From: Agromyces intestinalis
Lineage (GTDB): Bacteria; Actinomycetota; Actinomycetes; Actinomycetales; Microbacteriaceae
Length of the DNA: 64,000 nt
Assembly (NCBI RefSeq): GCF_008365295.1
Contig: NZ_CP043505.1
Span: 2,046,001-2,110,000 of the forward strand
Reading direction: 5' to 3'
The notes under the pieces are model-generated. The model ran no database searches. It saw nothing but the letters and a program-made list of their open reading frames with translations, and was not told the DNA's origin. The position numbers and the translations under genes were made by a program. Positions 38,848 to 47,000 of the stretch are shown piece by piece. How positions within the stretch are numbered: position 1 is the first letter of the stretch; the number at the start of each line of letters is the position of its first letter.

Positions 38848-40166
38848 ATATCGTCACACGATTCCTCTCCCTCTGGCGAGTGGAGGTGCACGCGGGCCAG
38901 GCGCGTCGCTTCTGGGCGATGGTTGGCGTGAACCTGCTGGTGACTGCCGTCTCCTACGGAACCGCTCCGTTCATTCCGCTCGTGCTCGACGCGGACGGGG
39001 CAACCGGTGCGGAGATCGGTATCGTCATCGCCTGCCTCGCTATCGGGCAACTCCTCGGCCAGGTGCCTGCGGTGTGGCTCGCGACTCGCGTTCGGCTGCA
39101 TTGGGTTGTGGCATTCACACTTGCCGTCGAAGCCATTGCTGCGCTTGGGTTCGCCCTCTCGCATTCCTTCCTGCTGTTCTGCGCGACGCGACTCGTTGCA
39201 GGTTTCGGCAAGGCACTCGTGTCGCAGAGCTCACGTGTGTGCGTCACCCAGTGCGTGCCATCGGGCGCGCGGGGAAAGGCGTTCGGGGTGCTCGGCGGAG
39301 CAGGCATCATGGGCATCATGATCGGTCCCGCCGCGGCGGGTGTGATCGTCGCGTTGAGCGATGCTCGGACGATCTTCCTCCTCTGCGCCGTCGTTTCGGC
39401 TGTGGCCATCGGCATCGCCGTCCCGATCACACGAACCACGCTCCGCGGCGTCGCGCTCGTGGAAGACGAGCCCGAATCCGACGGTCCGGATGCCTCTGCC
39501 CACGATGGCACTCGCCGCCGACCCAGCCTCCTGCTCACGGGCATCCTCATCGAAGTATTCGCCGCCGCGCTGCTGATCGGCATGTTCCACTCGGCGTGGT
39601 CCCTGTTCTTGTCTGAGCGTGGCGCGGGGCCAGAAGTCATCGGGTTGGCATGGAGCATCTTCGCGCTGCCATACCTCTTCCTCGCGCCACTTGCGGGAAG
39701 CCTCTCCGACCGCGTCAACAGGAAGACCATGGCGCTCCTCGGAACCTTCGTGTCGGCAAGCACCGCACTGATCTATCCGGAACTGACGTGGCTTCCGCTG
39801 CTCCTGATGGGCGAGGTCATCGAGGCGATCGCGGGCGCGTTGTCTGAACCGGCGCTCGACGCCATGGCCTCGGACGCCAGCGAGCGGGAGGGCGCCGCGA
39901 AGGTGTTCGGGTTGATTGGCGTAGGCGAATCGACCGGGCAGCTGGTCGGCATGATCGGCGGTGGGCTGCTCCTTGCGTTCGGCACGGAGGTACCGCTCCG
40001 AGCCGGGGGGCTGGTCGCGATGGGCTGCTGCGCCATCGCAGCGGTGCTGTTCTTCCAACCCTGGCGCAGACGCGCAAAGCCCTCGACCACCCGGGTTTCG
40101 AGTTCCGACTCGGTGCCAAGCTCCGTGTCGGCGACCAAGTCTGCTGCGGCGGTCGGGGACCAGTGA
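38844..40166 (+). CDS. MFS efflux transporter of the enediyne cluster
   Basis: A 440-residue major facilitator protein with about 12 helices, for example WAMVGVNLLVTAVSYGTAPFIPLVL, FLLFCATRLVAGFGKALVSQSSR and LGGAGIMGIMIGPAAAGVIVAL. The central loop (RGVALVEDEPESDGPDASAHDGTRRR) is cytoplasmic, and a Ser-rich tail ends the protein. GxLaDrxxRk is present as GSLSDRVNRKTM. Position between the START protein and the warhead cassette, with GTGA overlaps at both ends, points to product export and resistance. Confidence 0.85.
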   Translation: MNIVTRFLSLWRVEVHAGQARRFWAMVGVNLLVTAVSYGTAPFIPLVLDADGATGAEIGIVIACLAIGQLLGQVPAVWLATRVRLHWVVAFTLAVEAIAALGFALSHSFLLFCATRLVAGFGKALVSQSSRVCVTQCVPSGARGKAFGVLGGAGIMGIMIGPAAAGVIVALSDARTIFLLCAVVSAVAIGIAVPITRTTLRGVALVEDEPESDGPDASAHDGTRRRPSLLLTGILIEVFAAALLIGMFHSAWSLFLSERGAGPEVIGLAWSIFALPYLFLAPLAGSLSDRVNRKTMALLGTFVSASTALIYPELTWLPLLLMGEVIEAIAGALSEPALDAMASDASEREGAAKVFGLIGVGESTGQLVGMIGGGLLLAFGTEVPLRAGGLVAMGCCAIAAVLFFQPWRRRAKPSTTRVSSSDSVPSSVSATKSAAAVGDQ

Positions 40167-41101
40167 CCGAACCCCTGAGAGCGCGAGAAGCAAGGAATGA
40201 GATGAGACCACAACTCGGACCAGAAATGGTGGACTTCCGGACACGCGGATTCCTGACGCACGATGCCCGTGCCCGGGAGCACCTCGAGGAGCGTGCCCAT
40301 GCGTTCATCACAGGCTTCAATCTCGCCGCGAATGATTGGGCAGGCGTGCATGAAGCCCTGGCTGGACTGCCGGATGAACTCCGAGGCTTCGCATATGAAG
40401 GCGCGGGGATGTACGGGGGCCTTCTGGGAACCGTACGCGGGAGGGCCGCAACCGCGACCCATCTCCTCTCCTACGGCGGAGCGCGGTATCCCCATTTGAT
40501 CCACGTCGGATGGGGGTGGGGAAGTACCCCGTTGCGCACTGCCGCTCTCGTTCCGCTCGCACCGACCCCGGTGCTGAAATGGCTGGGACTCGACGGGGCC
40601 GGATTCGGGCTCGGCTTCTTCTGCGGGACGAAGCGAGCGCTGCGCATCGTCGAGCGCGCCCGCGGAGCTCGGCGAACGGCCATGGTCGCGGGAGTCGGGC
40701 GCTCGCTCTGGTTCGCAAACTGCGCCGACCCCGGGCGCATCGCGGACCTCATCTCAAGCGCGAGCGCCGTCGACACTGAGGAGTTGTGGGCAGGGGTCGG
40801 ACTTGCCGCAGCATACGCCGGTGCACCAGACCCCGATGCCTCACGAGTTCGTCACTTGGCCGAACTCTCCGGGCGCAGTGAGAACGCGTTCCGGCAGGGG
40901 TTGCTCTTCGGCGTCGTCGCTCATCACACGTCTGGGCATTCGGAGGGAGTCGCTCCAACTATGGCTTCGAACGTTCTCGGGCTCTCGCCTCGTCAAGCGA
41001 CAGCGATCGCCGACGACGCATTGGAGGGCCTTGCCGGTGACGAATCGATCGCTGCCTACGAACAGTGGCGTCGGCGCGTACGAGAGGCGGTTGCAGCATG
41101 A
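40163..41101 (+). CDS. unbL: enediyne biosynthesis protein UnbL (DUF1702)
   Basis: A 312-residue DUF1702 protein, found almost only in enediyne and related highly unsaturated polyketide clusters and required for warhead formation by an unknown mechanism. Characteristic stretches are FRTRGFLTHD, LPDELRGFAYEGAGMYGGLLG, PHLIHVGWGWGSTPL, LDGAGFGLGFFCG, WFANCADPGRIADLI and EGVAPTMASNVLGLSP. The GTG at 40163 overlaps the MFS stop, and the end overlaps unbV (ATGA). It is the first of the five-gene minimal cassette unbL-unbV-unbU-pksE-tebC. Confidence 0.9.
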   Translation: MTEPLRAREARNEMRPQLGPEMVDFRTRGFLTHDARAREHLEERAHAFITGFNLAANDWAGVHEALAGLPDELRGFAYEGAGMYGGLLGTVRGRAATATHLLSYGGARYPHLIHVGWGWGSTPLRTAALVPLAPTPVLKWLGLDGAGFGLGFFCGTKRALRIVERARGARRTAMVAGVGRSLWFANCADPGRIADLISSASAVDTEELWAGVGLAAAYAGAPDPDASRVRHLAELSGRSENAFRQGLLFGVVAHHTSGHSEGVAPTMASNVLGLSPRQATAIADDALEGLAGDESIAAYEQWRRRVREAVAA

Positions 41102-42987
41102 TCATCTGGGGAGATCGGCGGCTCGTGGTGCCTGCGCTCGCGGCGGCATTGAGCGTCGGCGCAGCGATCGTCGCCACCGTCGGGCCGTTCGCGACGACGG
41201 AGGCGACAACCCACATCCAGTTCGACACAACCGCGCTGCGTACGGATGTGGCCGATCCTGCGCACGAACGACCAGTCGCGCCACGGTATGCGCGGATCGC
41301 CGACTGGATCTCGGCGGTGGGCGCAGCGGTCGCCGTTGCCGATCTCTCGGGCGCGGGGCACGCGGCCGACTACTGCCTGGTAGATCCACGTGATGATTCG
41401 ATCACGGTCGGGAACGCCGATCCTGGACGGGCCGATTACAGCCCCCTCACCCTGCGTGCCGGTGACCTCCCAATGGACGACACCATGGCGCCGATGGGCT
41501 GCGTGCCAGTAGACATCGACGAGGACGGCGACCAAGACCTCGTCGCGTACTACTGGGGGCGCTCTCCGATCTTGTTCCTCCGCACCGATGAGGCCGACGG
41601 CCCAGCGACATCACGCTCGTTCCGAGCCGAGGAACTCGTTACTCCGGCAGCGGTATGGAATACCACCGCTCTCAATGTCGGAGATCTCGACGGCGATGGT
41701 CACCTCGACCTCATCATCGGCAACTACTTCCCCGACGGCGCGCGTGTGCTCGACCCCGCTGCGACCTACGACACAGGTACCGTCATGCAGGACTCGATGT
41801 CGCTCGCGCAGAACGGTGGCGTCAACCGGGTCTTCCTCACCGAGCCGACGGGCGTCGCCGACACGATGCCGCGACTGAGCGATCAGAGCACGGCGCTGCC
41901 GAAGAACTCAGCCACATCGTGGACCCTCGCATTCGGTCTACAGGACCTCACGGACGACCTCCTTCCCGAGGTGTACGTTGCGAACGACTTCGGCCCGGAC
42001 AATCTGCTGGTCAACAGATCCGAGCCTGGGCGAATCGCCTTCGACCAGATCGAAGGCGAGCGCGACATGATCACGCCGAAGTCGAAAGTACTGGGCCACG
42101 ACTCGTTCAAGGGAATGGGCGTCGCCTTCAGCTACGAGAGAGCGTCGTCCCTCCCGACGATCATGGTGAGCAACATCACGAGCGAGTTCGCGCTGCAGGA
42201 ATCCAACTTCCTGTTCGTTCCGTCGGGAGAACCAGCCGAGATCTCCGCGGGGAAGTTCGTCTACCACGATGAGAGCGAGGCGCGGGGAATCTCACGGTCG
42301 GGCTGGTCGTGGGATGTGAAGGCCGCCGACTTCGACAACGACGGTATCGACGAGTTCCTGCAGGCTACGGGATTCGTCGCCGGGGACCGCAACGGATGGC
42401 CCCAGCTTCAGGAGTTGGCGATGGCGAACGACTCGCTCCTGCAGTTCCCCGAGGCTTGGATGAGGGTCGACGAACACGTTGACCTATCCGGGCACGAGCC
42501 CGACCGACTCTGGGTCCGGAACGGTGAGACGTACTCTGACGTGGGCGCAGCCTCGGGCCTCGACGCGGAAACCGTGTCGCGAGGAATCGCGACCGGTGAT
42601 CTGAACGCCGACGGCCTCATGGACGCCGTCGTCGCTAAGCAATGGGTGCCGTCCTCGATCGCCATCAATGCTTCGCCAGTGGAGCGTGCCGGGAGGTCTC
42701 TCTTCCTCGAGATCGAGGGGATCGCCGGCGGGAAGAGGCCCGCCATCGGGGCTGAGGTACGAATCGATGCCGCCGAGGCATCCGTCCAGCGCGAACAGCT
42801 CTACCCAGCCAACGGCCACGCGGGTGTCTCTGCGCCTGCCATTCATATCGCCGTCACCGACGACACCACCACCGTCCGGATCCGCTGGCGCGACGCAAAC
42901 GGAGCGCATTCCGCGACGACCGACGTCCCCAACGGGCCGGTTTCACACATCCTCCTTCACGCCGACGGAACGGTGAGCATCTCATGA
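41098..42987 (+). CDS. unbV: enediyne biosynthesis protein UnbV (FG-GAP/ASPIC-UnbV)
   Basis: A 629-residue secreted or membrane-tethered protein: an N-terminal hydrophobic segment (LVVPALAAALSVGAAIVATVGPF) followed by FG-GAP-type repeats with calcium-binding DxDxDG loops (VDIDEDGDQDLVAYYWG, DLDGDGHLDLIIGNYFPDG, ADFDNDGIDEFLQATGF, DLNADGLMDAVVAKQW). A C-terminal ASPIC/UnbV domain (GKRPAIGAEVRIDAAEASVQREQLYPANGH...) completes it. A homologue (E4) is part of every known enediyne warhead cassette; its biochemical task is unresolved. It overlaps both neighbours by four bases. Confidence 0.93.
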   Translation: MIIWGDRRLVVPALAAALSVGAAIVATVGPFATTEATTHIQFDTTALRTDVADPAHERPVAPRYARIADWISAVGAAVAVADLSGAGHAADYCLVDPRDDSITVGNADPGRADYSPLTLRAGDLPMDDTMAPMGCVPVDIDEDGDQDLVAYYWGRSPILFLRTDEADGPATSRSFRAEELVTPAAVWNTTALNVGDLDGDGHLDLIIGNYFPDGARVLDPAATYDTGTVMQDSMSLAQNGGVNRVFLTEPTGVADTMPRLSDQSTALPKNSATSWTLAFGLQDLTDDLLPEVYVANDFGPDNLLVNRSEPGRIAFDQIEGERDMITPKSKVLGHDSFKGMGVAFSYERASSLPTIMVSNITSEFALQESNFLFVPSGEPAEISAGKFVYHDESEARGISRSGWSWDVKAADFDNDGIDEFLQATGFVAGDRNGWPQLQELAMANDSLLQFPEAWMRVDEHVDLSGHEPDRLWVRNGETYSDVGAASGLDAETVSRGIATGDLNADGLMDAVVAKQWVPSSIAINASPVERAGRSLFLEIEGIAGGKRPAIGAEVRIDAAEASVQREQLYPANGHAGVSAPAIHIAVTDDTTTVRIRWRDANGAHSATTDVPNGPVSHILLHADGTVSIS

Positions 42988-44024
42988 ATGGCGAACAACT
43001 CACTCAGACGGACGAAAAGAACCCCGTGACCCGCGGTGCCGACCCACGGATCAAGGCGCTCCGTCGGTTTGCCCTATCGATCAGCGCCCTCACGGTACTC
43101 GGTCATACCGTCTTGGGGTTCGAGCAGGCTCCCATCACCCCGATCATCTGTGTTGTTGTCGCTGTCGTGTTCGACGCGGTGCTCGAGAGCCTCGCTGCTC
43201 GGTCCGAAGGGCGTCGTCCCGCGTTTGCGGTACGAAACATGCGCGCCGTCGTCGACTACTTCCTGCCGGCGCTGATCAGCGCATTGGCGTGCGCCATGCT
43301 GCTCTACGCGAACGCGAACCTCATGCCGTACGTGTTGGCAACGATGATCGCAATCGGCTCGAAGTACGTGTTCAAGGTTCGGGTGAATGGGAAATGGCGG
43401 CACTATCTCAATCCCTCCAATTTCGGGATTGCCGCGGTGCTACTGCTGCTGCCGTCGGTCGGTATCGCGCCTCCCTATCAGTTCACCGCGAACGTCACGG
43501 GCCCCGTCGACTGGCTTCTCCCGATGGCGATCATCGTGCTGGGCACAATGCTGAATACGAAGCTGACCGGGCGATGGCCCCTCATACTGGGCTGGGTGCT
43601 CGGATTCGTCGCTCAGGCCGTATTGCGAACGATTCTGACTGACGCATCACTCGTCGCTTCACTCGCTCCGATGACCGGTGTCGCCTTCATCCTGTTCACC
43701 AACTACATGATCACCGACCCTGCAACGACGCCGACTGGGCGCCGTGCACAGCTGGCATTCGGGATCACCACCGCGACGATCTACGGCGTGCTCGTCACCC
43801 TCGGCATCTCGTTCGGTCTCTTCTTTGCGCTGGTGATCACGTGTGGCCTGCGCGGGGCTGGCATCGTGCTTCTGGGTCAGCGCGAGCGGTTCGCAACCTT
43901 CGGCTCCCGCACACGCCGGCTGGTGATGGGGCCCGGAACCTCACCTCAACCCTTGGCCGAGAGGAACTCCGCTCAAGGTGCGCTCGCAGTGGCCGAGCTT
44001 TCTGCCCCGCGATCCGGGCAATGA
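42984..44024 (+). CDS. unbU: enediyne biosynthesis protein UnbU (RnfD/NqrB-like membrane protein)
   Basis: A 346-residue polytopic membrane protein of the NQR2/RnfD-like fold. About nine helices are seen, with ALISALACAMLLYANANLM, FKVRVNGKWRHYLNPSNFGIAAVLLLLP (the loop holding SNFG, comparable to the flavin-linked region of RnfD) and LFTNYMITDPATTPTGRRAQLAFG. It is the E5 component of enediyne cassettes, probably acting in electron transfer or assembly at the membrane. It overlaps unbV and pksE by four bases each. Confidence 0.92.
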   Translation: MNGEQLTQTDEKNPVTRGADPRIKALRRFALSISALTVLGHTVLGFEQAPITPIICVVVAVVFDAVLESLAARSEGRRPAFAVRNMRAVVDYFLPALISALACAMLLYANANLMPYVLATMIAIGSKYVFKVRVNGKWRHYLNPSNFGIAAVLLLLPSVGIAPPYQFTANVTGPVDWLLPMAIIVLGTMLNTKLTGRWPLILGWVLGFVAQAVLRTILTDASLVASLAPMTGVAFILFTNYMITDPATTPTGRRAQLAFGITTATIYGVLVTLGISFGLFFALVITCGLRGAGIVLLGQRERFATFGSRTRRLVMGPGTSPQPLAERNSAQGALAVAELSAPRSGQ

Positions 44025-47000
44025 CGTCGATGACCACCACGGACCCCGATGCGATCTCGATCGTCGGTGCCGCTTGCGAATATCCGGGTGCGCGTTCCCC
44101 AGAGGAGCTGTTCCAGCTCACGCTCACGAGGCGCACCGCTTTCCGTAGCATTCCACGAACGCGCCTGGACTTGTCCAGTTACGGTGGCAGCGCGGACCAC
44201 GTCGACCGCACCTATGTCGAGCGTGCGGGTCTGATCGAGGGCTGGACGTTCGACCGCGCAGCATTCGGCGTGAACGGAACCACGCACCGCTCAGTCGACA
44301 CCGCGCATTGGCTCGCCCTCGACGTGGCCTCGCGGGCGTTGTCGGACGCTGGATTCGCTCACGGGATCGGCTTGGAGCATGACCGCGTCGGAGTCGTGGT
44401 CGGCAACACCCTGACCGGAGAGCGTTCGCGCGAGATGGGTCTCCGCCTGCGATGGCCCTGGGTCGAGCAGGCTGTGAGGGTGGGCCTGTCGGGAACGGGG
44501 CTTCAGGGCGAAGCCCTCACTTCTGCTCTGACGAAGACGCGTGACGCATTCGTGAACCCCCTTCCCGAGCAGGGCGTGGAATCACTCGCCGGTAGTCTCA
44601 GCAACACGATCGCGGGCCGCATAGCCAATCATTTCGATTTCCGCGGGGCCGGCTACACCATCGACGGCGCCTGCGCATCCAGCTCCCTCGCGATCGTCGA
44701 GGCGTGCCGCAGTCTCGTCGCAGGCGACCTGGATGTGGCGATCGCCGGAGGCGTCGATGTCAGCCTCGATCCGCTTGAGCTCGTCGGGTTCGCAAGGCTC
44801 GGCGCGCTTGCCGTCGACGAGATGCGGGTGTACGACGCTCGCCCTACCGGATTCCTTCCCGGTGAGGGATGCGGGCTGGTCGTGCTCATGCGAGCAGCAG
44901 ACGCTGAGCGTCAAGGAGTCCGCCGCTATGCCGACATCGTTGGATGGGGCATCTCCTCCGATGGCGCGGGGGGAATCACCCGGCCCGAAGCCGCTGGCCA
45001 GTCTCTCGCGATCGAGCGGGCACTCGATCGCGCTGGCCTCAAACCGGACGCAGTCGGGATAATTGAGGGCCACGGCACAGGCACCGCGGTGGGAGATTCC
45101 GTTGAACTGCGTTCGCTCGCCGACGTGCGACGCGGCGGTCAGACGACAGCGACGATCGGTTCGATAAAGGCGAACATCGGTCATACCAAGGCAGCCGCGG
45201 GCGTTGCCTCGCTGATCAAGGCAACCATGGCCGTCAACGCTGCCATCCGGCCGCCGGCGACCGGTGTCGAGACTCCGCATGAGATCGTGGGCGCCTCCAG
45301 CTCGCTTCGGCTGCTCGACGAGCCGGAAGCATGGACTTCACCGCGCCGCATCGCGGGGATCTCAGCGATGGGCTTCGGCGGCGTGAACACGCACCTTCTC
45401 ATCACGGAGCCGTCGGCAACGAGACGTTTCGTCGGGGTGAGCCTCCCCGGGCCTGGAGCGGGCCGCATGGTTTGGCCGGTCCTCGTGCCGCTCGCGGCCT
45501 CGACATCGGCGCAGCTCCGTGGGCATCTCGACACGTTCGCGGAACAGTCGGAGGCGCTGAGCGAAGTCGAGTTCGAGCGGCTCGTGGCGACGCTGCATCG
45601 TCGGTTCGGCGACAGCCGCCGGTGGGAGCATCGGGCTGCGATCCACGCTTCCAGCCAATCCGAGGCGGCTGTCGAGGCACGTCGGCTTGCTTCACTGATC
45701 GATGCGACGGCAACCGATGATCGTATGGTCCACAGCCGCGCTGGATCGGCTGGCCATGGTGTCGGCGCTCGCGTAGGGCTCCTCTTCCCCGGTCAGGCTG
45801 CGCCGGTGCGATGGGATCTCTCTCGATTCGATTCGCTGGCGCCTACCCTCACAGACGCGGCGGCGCGAGATCGTCCGGGCACCGCGTCCGCTCAGCCCGC
45901 CATCCTGCGTTCCTCTCTCGCGGGGCTCGCGTTTCTGAAGGAGCTCGAACTCGAACCCGACGACACGGACGAAGTTGTCGGGCACAGCCTCGGCGAGATC
46001 GCGGCCTATGTCTGGGCAGGTGCCCTCCACTCGGCGGATGCGCTCGCACTCGCCGAGCGGCGCGGTGAACTGATGGAGATGCAAGGCGTCTCTGGTACTG
46101 GCATGGTTGGACTGGACGGCGACGAAGAATCGGTGGCGGCACTGACGTCGTCGAGCGGGCTGCAACTGGCTTGCCGCAACGGGGGTGGAAACTTCGTTCT
46201 CGCAGGCTTCGATACCAATCTCGCCGCAGCGATCACCGCCGTGAGCGCTCAAGGACGAAGGGCGGTACGGCTCCCAGTCTCACGAGGATTCCACAGCACG
46301 GCGATGGATCCTGTTGTCGGTCCGTTCACGACCGTCGTTGCGAAGCTGGACCTGCGGACCCCAACCCGCTCGATCCGCTCGACCGTCACCGGCGGGACCC
46401 TCTCGATTGAGGCCGACTGGCGACAGAACCTCGTCGAGCAGCTCACACGTCCCGTCTTGTTCGACTCGGCAAGCGAGCCCGTCCTCGCCTGTGACGTGAT
46501 CGTGGAAGTGGGCAGCGGAACGCTGCTCAGCGACATGGTGCGCGGCAGGGCCGGGCACGGCGCGGTATTCTCGCTCGACATCGGTGGTGACGCTCGCTCC
46601 ACATCGGGCGCACTTGCCGCGCTCTACGCGGCCGGCCGGATCGACATCACTCAGCTCGACAATCTCGGCGAGGGCTTGCGCGCACTCGACCTGGGCGAGA
46701 TGCCACGTCTGCTGGAATCGCTCCTCGTTCCTGAGCCGGCCGGCCCGGACCGCGGCGCCGGAGCATCATCTCATCGCACACCAGTCGCGCCCTCGCCGGT
46801 CGCATCGTTCCCTGACGTGCCCCAGGCGGTCTCGCCGGCAGATACTGCGGCTTCCACAGTCGCCGAAGATGAGCCAGTGGTGGAACTGAGTTTGGAATCC
46901 GCTCTCGCCATAGTGACGTCGTTCCTCGCAGACCGACTCGAGCTGCCCAGGTCTGCGATCGATCCAGATGGCTCGCTCTTGAGGGATCTGCATCTCAATT

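Noticed and set aside
43841..44020. 60-residue N-terminal extension of the enediyne synthase
   Set aside because: The frame is open but the DNA encodes the end of unbU. The ATG at 44021 gives the usual 4-base overlap and the KS domain begins right after it.
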